A DNA stretch of 64,000 nt from Bradyrhizobiaceae bacterium Ga0074131 (GTDB lineage: Bacteria > Pseudomonadota > Alphaproteobacteria > Rhizobiales > Xanthobacteraceae), in assembly GCA_001464035.1 (NCBI GenBank), contig LNEC01000014.1, forward strand, positions 124,001 to 188,000. The letters are read 5' to 3'. Made by a program: the position numbers and the translations under genes. This document shows positions 19,127 through 27,486 of this stretch, in pieces (the first letter of the stretch is position 1; each line of letters starts with the position of its first letter). Under the pieces are notes generated by a model. The model was given only the letters and a program-made list of their open reading frames with translations, searched no databases and was not told the origin of the DNA.

Positions 19127-19456
19127 ATGCGATCCCGTGCATCCGAGTCGTTTCTGCTGCTGCCATTGCTGCCGATCTTTCTGGTCGGCCTGCCGCCGAT
19201 GCTGCTGTTGAGCTTCCTCGGCTTTGCCGGCCTCGTCATTCTCGGCGTGCTCCTGATCTGCGTCGGCCTCTCCGGCGGGCTGGATGCCAAAAATGCCTTC
19301 AACGAGGAGGTCATCGTGCACGGCTATGCGCGCCGCTCCGAACGCGCCGTCCAGACCTCGAACCTGCATTCGGCAATTCGCTTCGGGACCGCCATGAGCG
19401 CAACCGGGGCCGGGTTTATCGTCGCGGGGATGGTCGGCTTTTTCTGCTTCGGCTGA
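19127..19456 (+). CDS. Two-span membrane protein of unknown function
   Basis: 109 residues with a hydrophobic stretch at about 9-47 (LLLPLLPIFLVGLPPMLLLSFLGFAGLVILGVLLICVG in two passes) and a final hydrophobic segment (AMSATGAGFIVAGMVGFFCFG). The ATG at 19127 is preceded by GGAGG at ideal spacing; the upstream ATG at 19115 actually contains that ribosome binding site, so it is rejected as start. Located between ccrM and a GST gene; no known family recognised. Confidence 0.7.
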   Translation: MRSRASESFLLLPLLPIFLVGLPPMLLLSFLGFAGLVILGVLLICVGLSGGLDAKNAFNEEVIVHGYARRSERAVQTSNLHSAIRFGTAMSATGAGFIVAGMVGFFCFG

Positions 19457-19605
19457 CCCGACGTTCACTTCCGTCATCCCCTTGCGGCCCCTTCACGAAC
19501 ACGTCGGTTGCGCATTCCGCAGAATGTGAGCATGGAGACGCGGTCCGCGGCGGCGCCGCCGTGTCCCGATTATTCGGCAACAAAGAAACCAAGGGGAGAG
19601 ATTTG

Positions 19606-20292
19606 ATGCTTAAATTCTACTTCAACGGATCGCCCAACCCGACCAAGGTCGCACTCTTTCTCGAGGAAGCCGGCATCGCCTACCAGCCAGTGCCTGTCGA
19701 CACCCGCGCCGGCGACCAGTTCAAGCCGGAGTATCTCACGGTCAATCCGAACGCCAAGGTGCCCGCCATCGACGACGACGGCGTCAAGGTGTTCGACTCC
19801 AACGCCATCCTGCTCTACCTCGCGGAAAAGACCGGCAAGTTTCTGCCTCCGACCAGCCCCGCCAACCGCGCCGAGCTGCTGTCCTGGCTGATGTTCGTCG
19901 CCACCGGCGTCGGACCGTTCAGCGGCCAGGCCGTCCACTTCAAGCACTTCTCGCCGGAGAAGATCGATTACGCCCACAACCGCTATCAGTTCGAGGCGCA
20001 GCGGCATTTCGCCATCCTCAACGATCACCTTGCCAAGCGCCGCTATATGGTCGGCGACACCTACACCATCGTCGACATGGACGTGTGGGGCTGGGCCCGC
20101 ATGATCCCCTTCATTATGGGCGAGGACGCCTTCGCCAAGTATCCCAACGTCAAGCGGCTGGTCGACGAGATCTCGGCGCGGCCGGCGGCGGCCAAGGCGA
20201 TCGCGCTGAAGGACAACTTCAAGTTCAAGGCGGAAATGGACGACGAGGCGCGCCGCAACATGTTCAAGCACCTTGCGGTGAAGGCGGCCTGA
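19606..20292 (+). CDS. Glutathione S-transferase family protein
   Basis: 228 residues: thioredoxin-fold N-terminal domain (MLKFYFNGSPNPTKVALFLEEAG, NPNAKVPAIDDDG, FDSNAILLYLAEKTG) and all-helical C-terminal domain (YMVGDTYTIVDMDVWGWAR). The SPNPTK segment and the VPAIDDDGVKVFDSNAIL block, typical of the glutathione-binding site, place it with YfcG/YghU-like GSTs that may act as disulfide-bond reductases. GGGGAGAG precedes the ATG, and a strong terminator follows at 20304. Confidence 0.92.
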   Translation: MLKFYFNGSPNPTKVALFLEEAGIAYQPVPVDTRAGDQFKPEYLTVNPNAKVPAIDDDGVKVFDSNAILLYLAEKTGKFLPPTSPANRAELLSWLMFVATGVGPFSGQAVHFKHFSPEKIDYAHNRYQFEAQRHFAILNDHLAKRRYMVGDTYTIVDMDVWGWARMIPFIMGEDAFAKYPNVKRLVDEISARPAAAKAIALKDNFKFKAEMDDEARRNMFKHLAVKAA

Positions 20293-20303
20293 TCGTGCTT
20301 GGA

Positions 20304-20337
20304 AACGGCGCCCCTCGCGGCGCCGTTTTCTTTCGTT
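20304..20337. terminator. Rho-independent terminator after the GST gene
   Basis: AACGGCGCC at 20304-20312 pairs perfectly with GGCGCCGTT at 20319-20327 around six bases, followed on the plus strand by TTCTTTCGTTT. The same hairpin faces the end of the convergent RidA gene, so it may serve both. Confidence 0.85.
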
Positions 20338-20742
20338 TCAAGCGTCGAGTGCGGCAATCGCCTCGATCTCGATCAGCCAGCCCGGCCGCGCCAGGCGGCT
20401 GACGACGACCAGGGTGCTGGCCGGCGGCTGCTGCTTGTTGACATAGCGGTCGCGGATCGCGCGGAACTGGGGCAGTTCGGCCTGGTCGACCTCCGCGACC
20501 AGATAGACGTTCATCTTGACGATATCGGCCATGGTGCCGCCGGCGGTCTCGACCGCGATTTTGACGTTGGCGAACACACGCTCGACCTGGGCCTCGAAAT
20601 CCCCCTCGCCGACCAGCGCACCGGAAGCGTCGCTCGAGACCTGACCCGCCAGATAGATCAGCGTCCCCTTGTTGACCTTCGCCACATGCGAATAGCCGAC
20701 CGGCGGCGGCAGCGTCGCCGGGCTGAAGAACTCCTTGCTCAT
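20338..20742 (-). CDS. RidA/YjgF/Rid family protein
   Basis: 134 residues of the Rid family, whose archetype hydrolyses reactive enamine/imine intermediates. Family blocks: LIYLAGQVSSDASGALVGEGDFEAQVERVFANVKIAVETAGGTMADIVKMNVYL in pieces, and STLVVVSRLARPGWLIEIEAIA in place of the archetypal R/G-rich active-site segment, so it belongs to a Rid subgroup rather than RidA proper. Start at 20742 has GGAGGAA. Downstream of a SnoaL-like gene on the same strand. Confidence 0.87.
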   Translation of the reverse strand: MSKEFFSPATLPPPVGYSHVAKVNKGTLIYLAGQVSSDASGALVGEGDFEAQVERVFANVKIAVETAGGTMADIVKMNVYLVAEVDQAELPQFRAIRDRYVNKQQPPASTLVVVSRLARPGWLIEIEAIAALDA

Positions 20743-20834
20743 GCTGTTTCCTCCATCACTTCCGTCGGAACGGCCTGCCGGCTTCGACCGCCTCTCCGAC
20801 CAGCAGGTAGTGATATCCCGCAACTCGCGATCCT

Positions 20835-21278
20835 TCAACGCGGCGGCTCGGCCGCACCAGCAAGCTTGCGCTGCTCCGGAAACGACCCGAGCACGCGCTC
20901 CACCAGCGTGGAGTCGCAATATTCCTTGATCTGTTTGATCTTGCCGTTCTCGATGCGGAAGATCATGCAATACTGATTGTCGTAGCGCAGGCCGGCCTTG
21001 GTGAGGTTGTCGCCGCGCGCCTCGACCGCGACGAAGTCGCCGTCGGCGATGAAGTTGTACCCCACCGTCCGCGGCCGCACCGCGAAGAACGAGCGGAAAT
21101 GGCCCATCAGGCCGTTCAGGATCGCGTCGCGTCCCCTGAATTCGTGCGACCAGGAGTATTGGCCGGTGACGATCCAGCTTGCGTCATCGGCGAGGTTGTC
21201 GGCGAAGGTCGTACCGCTGCGGCTGGCGGCGTCCGTGTAGACCTGTTGCACGAGTGTCTTGTTGGCTGCGGTGGTCAT
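20835..21278 (-). CDS. SnoaL/NTF2-like protein
   Basis: 147 residues with the cone-shaped NTF2/SnoaL fold signature: DDASWIVTGQYSWSHEFRGRDAI early, GDFVAVEARGDNLTKAGLRYDNQYCMIFRIENGKIKQIKEYCDSTLV late. These proteins are isomerases, hydrolases or binding domains for small hydrophobic molecules. The start at 21278 has GGAGAAG. Divergent from a LysR regulator with 89 bases between starts, which suggests it is that regulator's target, together perhaps with the RidA gene 92 bases downstream. Confidence 0.82.
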   Translation of the reverse strand: MTTAANKTLVQQVYTDAASRSGTTFADNLADDASWIVTGQYSWSHEFRGRDAILNGLMGHFRSFFAVRPRTVGYNFIADGDFVAVEARGDNLTKAGLRYDNQYCMIFRIENGKIKQIKEYCDSTLVERVLGSFPEQRKLAGAAEPPR

Positions 21279-21345
21279 AAGGCTTCTCCATCGATGAACC
21301 GTTGCCGAGCATCGCCCCGTGCACATCATTCTTCCAATCGATAGT

Positions 21346-21362
21346 GAATATGATATATATTC
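21346..21362. promoter_or_regulatory. Palindrome in the SnoaL/LysR divergent promoter
   Basis: GAATAT (21346-21351) and ATATTC (21357-21362) form a near-continuous AT-rich palindrome around GATAT, six bases before the LysR start. Position and dyad symmetry fit a LysR binding site that also represses its own gene. Confidence 0.55.
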
Positions 21363-21367
21363 GCGTA

Positions 21368-22285
21368 ATGAATTTAAGTTCGCTCGACCTCAACCTGCTG
21401 GTCGCGCTCGAAGCGCTGCTCAGGGAAGCCAGCGTCAGCCGCGCCGCGATGCGGATCGGGCTGTCGCAGCCGGCCACCAGCCATGCCTTGCAGCGGCTGC
21501 GCGACCTGATCGGCGATGCCCTGCTGGTGCGGACCGGCGCGCGCATGGAGCTGACGCCGCGGGCGCAGGCCTTGCGCGGACCGCTGGCGCAGGCACTCGA
21601 CCAGATCCGCGGGCTGTTCGTAACGGACGATTTCGATGCCGCCAGCAGCGAGCGGCATTTCCGGCTGATGATGCCGGATCTCGCGGTGGAACTGCTGATG
21701 CCGCCGCTGATGGCAAAGGTCACCAAGGCCGCGCCCAACGTGACGATCGACGTGGTGCCGTGGCGGGGGCCGGCGATCTTCACCGCGGAGTTCGCCCGCA
21801 CCATCGACCTCGTGATCTCGATCGGCAACGCCTTCTCCGGATTTCACCGCCAACGCCTCTACACCGACAGCGACGCGCTGGCGGTGCGGCGCGGCCATCC
21901 GGCGGGCGCCAGACTGAAGCGGCGCGACGCGTTCCTGCAGGCGCGGCATGTCGCCGTCGTCATCCGCGGCCAGAGCGAGGATCTGATCGACGGCTGGCTC
22001 CGGGCCAAGGGCATCGAACGGCGCATTGCGCTGGTCGTGCCCGGCTACATCGAGGCGCTACATGTCACCGCGCGCACCGATCTCGTCGCCTTCGTACCGC
22101 GCCGGCTGATCGCCGCGCTGGCGAAGCAATTGTCGCTGATAACCGTCACCCCGCCGCTGGATCCCGGGATCGACGAGCAGTTCCTGTTCTACCCCACCCG
22201 CGCCCGGATGGACCCCGGATCGACCTGGCTGCGCAACCTCATGCTCGGCCTCGGCCACGAGATGGAGCGCCGCAAGGCTGCGTAG
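21368..22285 (+). CDS. LysR family transcriptional regulator
   Basis: 305 residues: winged helix at 1-65 (MNLSSLDLNLLVALEALLREASVSRAAMRIGLSQPATSHALQRLR in the usual order) and a periplasmic-binding-like effector domain. The start at 21368 (MNLSSLDLN) is the family start; longer in-frame sequence upstream runs through the promoter palindrome. NodD/NahR-like features are visible (RHFRLMMPDLAVELLMPPLM). It probably controls the divergent SnoaL-like gene; ligand unknown. Confidence 0.92.
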   Translation: MNLSSLDLNLLVALEALLREASVSRAAMRIGLSQPATSHALQRLRDLIGDALLVRTGARMELTPRAQALRGPLAQALDQIRGLFVTDDFDAASSERHFRLMMPDLAVELLMPPLMAKVTKAAPNVTIDVVPWRGPAIFTAEFARTIDLVISIGNAFSGFHRQRLYTDSDALAVRRGHPAGARLKRRDAFLQARHVAVVIRGQSEDLIDGWLRAKGIERRIALVVPGYIEALHVTARTDLVAFVPRRLIAALAKQLSLITVTPPLDPGIDEQFLFYPTRARMDPGSTWLRNLMLGLGHEMERRKAA

Positions 22286-22317
22286 GGCGGCGGCGCTTTC
22301 CCGGCACGGTTGCGGTC

Positions 22318-22785
22318 CTACGTCAACGCGAAGACCTCGGTCGACATGCCGGTCGGCGTTCGGGTGCCGATGCCGACCGCGAGAATCCGGTTGGGCCAGC
22401 CATATCGAAGCGCGCCCGTCTCGAACATGAGCGTGGTTCTGAAGTAGTACTCCGATGCCGCCATCGGCTCGCCCCTGCGAAGCCGGCCGAGTTTTCCGGG
22501 CTCGATATCGAACAACCCGCTCGAACTGACATAGATCAGGGCGCCATCGTCCGCGCGCAGGGTCAGACGGATATCGAGCTGAAAGACGCCATCGGGCCGT
22601 GCCGTCACCCAATCCGCGCCGCGGGGCATCACTGCGCCGCTCAGCTTGGCGCCGTCAAAGCTGCCCCCGGTCATATAGAGAATGCGCCGCGTGCCATGCG
22701 GGCCGTTTTCGATCGTCTGCGGCTCGTCGAATTCGGCGGCAAGCCGCATCAGATATTCCGAGGCGAGCAGCGCGGACGAACTCAC
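22318..22785 (-). CDS. DUF3237 domain protein
   Basis: 155 residues matching DUF3237: PHGTRRILYMTGGSFDG, GAVMPRGADWVTARPDGVFQLDIRLTLRADDGALIYV, and a C-terminal TGALRYGWPNRILAVGIG. The GTG start at 22785 overlaps the upstream stop as GTGA, with CAGGAG upstream, so it is translationally coupled to the SnoaL-like gene. Function unknown, but DUF3237 proteins often lie next to catabolic genes. Confidence 0.85.
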   Translation of the reverse strand: MSSSALLASEYLMRLAAEFDEPQTIENGPHGTRRILYMTGGSFDGAKLSGAVMPRGADWVTARPDGVFQLDIRLTLRADDGALIYVSSSGLFDIEPGKLGRLRRGEPMAASEYYFRTTLMFETGALRYGWPNRILAVGIGTRTPTGMSTEVFALT

Positions 22786-23258
22786 CTCGCGCGCTCCTGA
22801 AGCTTGCCTTCGATATAGACACTGACGATCGTGTCGTCGGCGGGCTGGTGTTCGGGAGCAACCGGTGTCAGTTGGGCCTGAATGCACTTCCAGGCGCCAT
22901 TCTCGAACAGATACGTATCGGTGTACATCGTCATGCCCGTCACTTCGTTGCCGTCGCGGCGGCGGGTGTGCTTGTTGGTGGCGCGCACCAGCGCGACATC
23001 GCCGATGACCGTGATAAGTTCGTCGCGGACATCCCAGTAGACGATCACCTCGGGGTCAAAGGCGGTCGCCCAGTACTTCAGATAGCTGGCGCGGTCCAGC
23101 CGCTGGCCGGTGGGCCAGATGTTGATGAAGCCGGGATGCAGCATGGCATCGTGCGAGGCCACGTCGCGGGTAACGAAATTATGGATGAAACGCGCGTTCA
23201 GCGCGCGCAGTTCATCCATGGTGCCGGCCGATGGATGATGTCGCTGGGCAAGTTGCAT
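22782..23258 (-). CDS. SnoaL-like/DUF4440-type protein
   Basis: 158 residues of the NTF2-like fold: MDELRALNARFIHNFVTRDVASHDAML, PGFINIWPTGQRLDRASYLKYW, GDVALVRATNKHTRR, YTDTYLFENGAWKCIQAQLTPV. Likely a ligand-binding or isomerase-type enzyme. GGAGAG precedes the ATG at 23258. Middle gene of a three-gene operon: 20 bases after the XRE regulator and overlapping the DUF3237 gene by four. Confidence 0.85.
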   Translation of the reverse strand: MQLAQRHHPSAGTMDELRALNARFIHNFVTRDVASHDAMLHPGFINIWPTGQRLDRASYLKYWATAFDPEVIVYWDVRDELITVIGDVALVRATNKHTRRRDGNEVTGMTMYTDTYLFENGAWKCIQAQLTPVAPEHQPADDTIVSVYIEGKLQERAR

Positions 23259-23278
23259 TGTTCTCTCCAAGGTTCTGG

Positions 23279-24103
23279 TCAAGGTGCCAGTTCGCGCGCC
23301 TTCTCGGCCGTAGCGGCATCGGCCGGATAAAAGCATTCGATCTTCAGTTTCTGCAGCGCGGCGTCGGTCGGCATCGCGAGCGTCGTGAAGGTGGAAAAGA
23401 AGGCGAGACGGAAGTCGCCCTTCCGCAGTTGCATGGTCATGACCGGCGACGATCCGGCCGGATTGCGCGGCAATCGCCATTCGGCCGGCAGCCCGGGATA
23501 GCCCATGATTTCGTCGAGCAGTTGCGCCGCTACCCCGCCGCCTTGCGCGACTTCGCGATGCAGAATCTGGATCATCTGGCCGGCGAACTCGTCCCAGTTG
23601 ACGATGAACTGGCGCAGGCCCCGCGGGTGGAAGACCACATGCATGGCGTTATCCGCAAGGCCGGATTTCATGTCGTAGGCCTCGCGAAACGGCTTGAACA
23701 GGCGTGCCGAGGCCTGGTTGCGGATGCGTACGTCCCAGCGCCCGTCGATCACGATTCCAGGATAGGGCTCCTGTTGTCGAAGAATGAAATCCAGCGCCTG
23801 GCGCACATGCTGCAGATTATCGGCCGCCAATCCCTGGTCGCCGTAAGGCGGCACGAAGCCCGCCGCGACGTGCAGCGCGTTGCGCTCCTCCAGCGGCAGA
23901 TCGAGCGCGCTGCCGAGCAACTGCACCATCTCGCGGCTCGGCTGCGCGCGCCCGGTTTCCAGAAAACATACATGCCGGGCGGATACATTGGCGTCGCCCG
24001 CCAGCTCGATCTGGGTGAGACGGCGGACGTTTCGCCAGTGCTTCAGCAGGCTGCTGAAATGCCCTGCCGCGCCTTCATGCGCGATGGAATTTTGCGTGCC
24101 CAT
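23279..24103 (-). CDS. XRE family regulator with MmyB-like ligand domain
   Basis: 274 residues. HTH at about 16-72 (LLKHWRNVRRLTQIELAGDANVSARHVCFLETGRAQPSREMV) followed by the MmyB-like domain (LPLEERNALHVAAGFVPPYG, DGRWDVRIRNQASARLFKPF), which in structures has a PAS-like fold and can bind fatty acids. First gene of the operon with the SnoaL-like and DUF3237 genes and divergent from the flavin monooxygenase at 24259. It probably regulates both directions. Start at 24103 gives MGTQNSIAHEGAAGHF. Confidence 0.9.
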   Translation of the reverse strand: MGTQNSIAHEGAAGHFSSLLKHWRNVRRLTQIELAGDANVSARHVCFLETGRAQPSREMVQLLGSALDLPLEERNALHVAAGFVPPYGDQGLAADNLQHVRQALDFILRQQEPYPGIVIDGRWDVRIRNQASARLFKPFREAYDMKSGLADNAMHVVFHPRGLRQFIVNWDEFAGQMIQILHREVAQGGGVAAQLLDEIMGYPGLPAEWRLPRNPAGSSPVMTMQLRKGDFRLAFFSTFTTLAMPTDAALQKLKIECFYPADAATAEKARELAP

Positions 24104-24258
24104 AGAGGCCAGCCTAGGCTCCCCGATCAGAAGATCAATTACCTTCGACGTAAGTCGCGCTACGCGGGCGCAGGGCCGCGACCGGCATCCGCCGGCAGCC
24201 TTCCGCAGTTGCCCCCGTTCACCGCCCATGTCATACGCCCCGGAAACGGGGACGCATC

Positions 24259-25539
24259 ATGACCGTACTCATTGTTGGCGGCGGCATCGGCGGGCTGACG
24301 CTGGCGCTCAGCCTGCACCAGATCGGCGTTGCCGCCAAAGTGTTCGAGAGCGTGCCTGCGCTGAAACCGCTCGGCGTCGGCATCAACGTGCTGCCGCACG
24401 CCGTGCGTGAACTGATCGAACTCGGACTGCTCGACAGGCTCGACGCATCGGGCGTGCGCACCCGGGAACTGGCGTATTTCTCCAAACACGGCAAGCCGAT
24501 CTGGAGCGAGCCGCGTGGCATCGAGGCCGGGTACAAATGGCCGCAATTCTCGATCCATCGCGGCACGCTGCAGCAGATCCTGCTCGACGCCGCGGTCGAG
24601 CGGCTGGGCCCGCAAAACATTCTCACCAATCATCATCTGGCCGACTGGACCGAGACGCCGAATGGCGTGCGCGCCGACTTCATCGACAAGGCCACCGGCC
24701 AATCGGCCGGCCGACATGACGGCGCGGTGCTGATCGCGGCGGACGGCATTCACTCCGCAGTGCGCGAAAAGCTTTATCCGCAGGAAGGCGCGCCGCTCTG
24801 GAACGGACGCATTCTCTGGCGCGGCATCACCGCGTCGGATTCGTTTCTGTCCGGCCGCAGCATGATCATGGCCGGCCACGAGATGCTGAAATTCGTCTGC
24901 TATCCGATCTCCAGGCAGCCGGACGCCGGCGGCAAGCACTGGATCAACTGGGTCGCCGAGCGGCATATGCCGCCGACCTATCAATGGCGGCGGGAGGATT
25001 ACAACCGCAGCGCCCGGCTCGAAGAGTTTCTGCCATGGTTCGAGGACTGGCAATTCGACTGGCTCGACGTGCCCGGTTTGATCCGCGATTGTCCGCACGC
25101 CTATGAATATCCGCTGGTCGACCGCGATCCAATTTCGCAATGGACCTTCGGCCTCACCACCCTGTTAGGCGATGCCGCGCATCCGATGTACCCGATCGGC
25201 TCCAACGGCGCCTCGCAGGCGATCCTCGACGCCCGCGTGCTCACCCGCGAGATTCTGGCGCATGGCGCGACCAACGCCGCACTCGTGGCCTACGAAGCCG
25301 AGCGGCGGCCGGCGACCACCGATCTCGTCCTGCTCAACCGGCGCAACGGGCCGGAACAGGTGATGCAGATGGTCGAGGAACGCGCGCCCGACGGCTACAA
25401 CGTCGTCACCGACGTCTTGTCGCTGCAGGAACTGGAGGACATCGCCGCCAATTACAAGCGCGTCGCCGGCTTTCAGGTCGAAGGCCTCAATGCCAAGCCG
25501 CCGATCGTTCCAATTCCGGCAGGGACGCGGGCCGGTTAG
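24259..25539 (+). CDS. FAD-dependent monooxygenase, PhzS-like
   Basis: 426 residues of the aromatic hydroxylase fold. FAD-binding GGGIGGLTLALSLHQ at 7-21, the second FAD/NADPH motif around IAADGIHSAVREKLYP, and GDAAHPMYPIGSNGASQAI near 310-328. The overall pattern, with WINWVAERHMP and an ending near PIVPIPAGTRAG, is that of the PhzS-like flavin-dependent oxidoreductases. No phenazine genes are near, so the substrate is unknown. Divergent from an XRE/MmyB operon across 155 bases. Confidence 0.88.
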   Translation: MTVLIVGGGIGGLTLALSLHQIGVAAKVFESVPALKPLGVGINVLPHAVRELIELGLLDRLDASGVRTRELAYFSKHGKPIWSEPRGIEAGYKWPQFSIHRGTLQQILLDAAVERLGPQNILTNHHLADWTETPNGVRADFIDKATGQSAGRHDGAVLIAADGIHSAVREKLYPQEGAPLWNGRILWRGITASDSFLSGRSMIMAGHEMLKFVCYPISRQPDAGGKHWINWVAERHMPPTYQWRREDYNRSARLEEFLPWFEDWQFDWLDVPGLIRDCPHAYEYPLVDRDPISQWTFGLTTLLGDAAHPMYPIGSNGASQAILDARVLTREILAHGATNAALVAYEAERRPATTDLVLLNRRNGPEQVMQMVEERAPDGYNVVTDVLSLQELEDIAANYKRVAGFQVEGLNAKPPIVPIPAGTRAG

Positions 25540-25613
25540 TACTGACTATTTGAGATTGGTTAAGTCGCTTGCTGCCCCTGCTTCGAGACGCTCGCAACTT
25601 CAAGAGTAACTTT

Positions 25614-25883
25614 ATGACCAGCCTTCTCAATCCGCGTCCGCGTGGAAAATTGCCCGCGCGCTATACGGCGATCGTGCTGCCGTTCATCCTGTCGCTGCTG
25701 ATGACGTTCGTCATTTCTGGGGTTTCGACGCTGATGAGCCTCGGACCGACGCCCGCTTTCGTCTCGACATGGCCGGCCGCGTGGGCATTGTCGTGGGTTG
25801 TCGCGTTTCCGACCCTGGTCGCGGTGCTTCCGCTGGTGCGGCGGCTGGTGGCGCTGGTCGTCGAGCCGCCAGCGCAAAAGTAG
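25614..25883 (+). CDS. DUF2798 membrane protein
   Basis: 89 residues with two hydrophobic helices: ARYTAIVLPFILSLLMTFVISGVSTLMSLG and WPAAWALSWVVAFPTLVAVLPLVRRLVALVV. This two-helix layout is typical of DUF2798. AAGAG precedes the ATG at 25614. Convergent with mutY, 10 bases between stops. Function unknown. Confidence 0.82.
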   Translation: MTSLLNPRPRGKLPARYTAIVLPFILSLLMTFVISGVSTLMSLGPTPAFVSTWPAAWALSWVVAFPTLVAVLPLVRRLVALVVEPPAQK

Positions 25884-25893
25884 CGGCCGCTCT

Positions 25894-27006
25894 CTATTTG
25901 CCCAGCCCATGCGCGATCACCTTGCGCATCACGTTGGGCAGCGCTTCGTCGCCGAGCGTCGCGACCGGCACCCAGCGCATGCCCTCGGGCGCGCGAGTGC
26001 GCGCCGGCAGTTCCGCGGTGTAGACCGCCAGCTCCAGCGGAAAATGCGTGAACACATGGGTCACCACGCCGGCCTTGCGATGCCAGCGCGCGACACCTTT
26101 CAGGTCAGGCGCCTGCTGCAGCGCCGCCTTGTCGCCCTGCGCGGCGAGCCAGGCCGAACCCGGCACTTCGGTCATGCCGCCAAGCAGGCCTTTTTCGGGT
26201 CGGCTGCGTACCAAGAGCTGATCGCCGCGCGTGACCACGAAGGCCGCGCCCCGGCGCAGCGCGCCCGTATTCTTCGGCGCCTTGCGCGGATAAGCCTCCT
26301 GTTCGCCGCGCAAGCGCGCCACGCAACCGTCGTTCAAGGGACACAGCGCGCAGGCCGGCTTCTTTGGCGTACAGATCGAGGAACCCAGATCCATCAGCGC
26401 CTGTGCGCTGTCACCCGCGCGGGAGGCGTTTTCGTTCGCACTGAGCAGCGTCGCCGCCAGTTGCTGGATCAGCGGCTTGGCCTGTGGCAGCGGCGCTTCC
26501 ACCGCGAACAGCCGCGACACCACCCGCTCGATATTGCCGTCGACCGGCATGGTGCGGCGGCCGAAGGCGATCGCCGCGATTGCCGCGGCGGTATAGGGCC
26601 CGATCCCCGGCAACGATCGCAAACCTTCCTCGGTATCGGGAAACGCGCCGCCATGATCGCGCAGCACGGCCACCGCGCAGGCGTGGAGATTGCGGGCGCG
26701 GGAATAATAGCCGAGCCCGGCCCACATCCGCAGCACGTCGTCGAGCGAGGCGCGGCCGAGCGCCTCGACCCCGGACCAGCGCGCCAGGAATTTCTCGAAA
26801 TACGGCCCGACGGTTTTGACGCCGGTCTGCTGCAGCATGATTTCCGACAGCCAGACCCGGTACGGATCGGCCCGCTCGCCCGCCGGCGGCCGCCACGGCA
26901 GCTTGCGGCGATGACGGTCGTACCAGGCGAGCAGCAGCGCGGGGCGGCCATCGCCGTCTTCAGCGGCGGTCTGTTTCTTTTTCCTCGTTGCTGTCGATAG
27001 CGGCAC
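25894..27006 (-). CDS. mutY: A/G-specific adenine DNA glycosylase
   Basis: 370 residues. Removes adenine mispaired with 8-oxoguanine. Catalytic Glu55 (LSEIMLQQT) and Asp156 (PVDGNIERVVSR), helix-hairpin-helix LPGIGPYTAAAI, and the 4Fe-4S loop Cys212-x6-Cys219-x2-Cys222-x5-Cys228 are all present; the C-terminal Nudix-like 8-oxoG recognition domain follows (GGMTEVPGSAWL, VTHVFTHFPLELAVYT). Start at GTG 27006 (MPLSTATRKKK) with AAAGAG upstream avoids running into the HigA operator region. Confidence 0.95.
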   Translation of the reverse strand: MPLSTATRKKKQTAAEDGDGRPALLLAWYDRHRRKLPWRPPAGERADPYRVWLSEIMLQQTGVKTVGPYFEKFLARWSGVEALGRASLDDVLRMWAGLGYYSRARNLHACAVAVLRDHGGAFPDTEEGLRSLPGIGPYTAAAIAAIAFGRRTMPVDGNIERVVSRLFAVEAPLPQAKPLIQQLAATLLSANENASRAGDSAQALMDLGSSICTPKKPACALCPLNDGCVARLRGEQEAYPRKAPKNTGALRRGAAFVVTRGDQLLVRSRPEKGLLGGMTEVPGSAWLAAQGDKAALQQAPDLKGVARWHRKAGVVTHVFTHFPLELAVYTAELPARTRAPEGMRWVPVATLGDEALPNVMRKVIAHGLGK

Positions 27007-27070
27007 GTCTCTTTTTAGGATCAGAATCGAGGCATGGCCAGCCAGTTTGATTTTACCCTGGGGATTGCGA

Positions 27071-27093
27071 GCTATAACGTATCGCGTTATAGC
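27071..27093. promoter_or_regulatory. Palindromic operator upstream of the HigA-like gene
   Basis: GCTATAACG at 27071-27079 is perfectly inverted as CGTTATAGC at 27085-27093 with a five-base spacer. The left arm contains a TATAAC element that could be a -10 box. It lies 52 bases before the antitoxin start and looks like an autorepressor site. Confidence 0.65.
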
Positions 27094-27144
27094 GGCTTGC
27101 GACGTCGTCATCCCGGGATGACTGGCTCGTCGGAGGACCGTCAC

Positions 27145-27465
27145 GTGTCGAAATCGTCGACTACCACGACTAGGAGCGGGTTGCTTGCCAATCCCCATCC
27201 CGGCGAAATCCTGCTGGAAGAGTTCATCAAGCCGATGGGCCTCAGCCAGAATGCGCTGGCGCGCGCGGTCCACGTCGCACCGCGCCGCATCAACGAGATC
27301 GTGCTTGGCAAACGGGACGTCACCGCCGACACTGATCTGCGGCTCGCACGCTATTTCGGCCTGTCGGAAGGATTCTTTCTGGGCCTGCAGATGGATTATG
27401 ATCTGATGCAGCGGCGGCGCGAGATCGAACGCGATCTCAAGACCATCCGGCCGCGCGCCGCCTGA
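27145..27465 (+). CDS. HigA-family antitoxin/XRE regulator, without a toxin partner
   Basis: 106 residues: PHPGEILLEEFIKPMGLSQNALARAVHVAPRRINEIVLGKRDVTADTDLRLARYFG is the standard HigA/VapI HTH signature in order, followed by a helical tail. The GTG start at 27145 has GGAGG at ideal distance; a longer frame back to 27034 would swallow the operator. HigB normally precedes HigA, but the 138 bases to mutY hold no toxin frame. Hence an orphan or a regulator recruited to the mutY-smc region. Confidence 0.88.
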   Translation: MSKSSTTTTRSGLLANPHPGEILLEEFIKPMGLSQNALARAVHVAPRRINEIVLGKRDVTADTDLRLARYFGLSEGFFLGLQMDYDLMQRRREIERDLKTIRPRAA

Positions 27466-27486
27466 GGAACCAGCTGAAGGAACTCG

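Noticed and set aside
27007..27144. HigB toxin upstream of the HigA gene
   Set aside because: No frame of adequate length or RelE-like pattern fits in the 138 bases.
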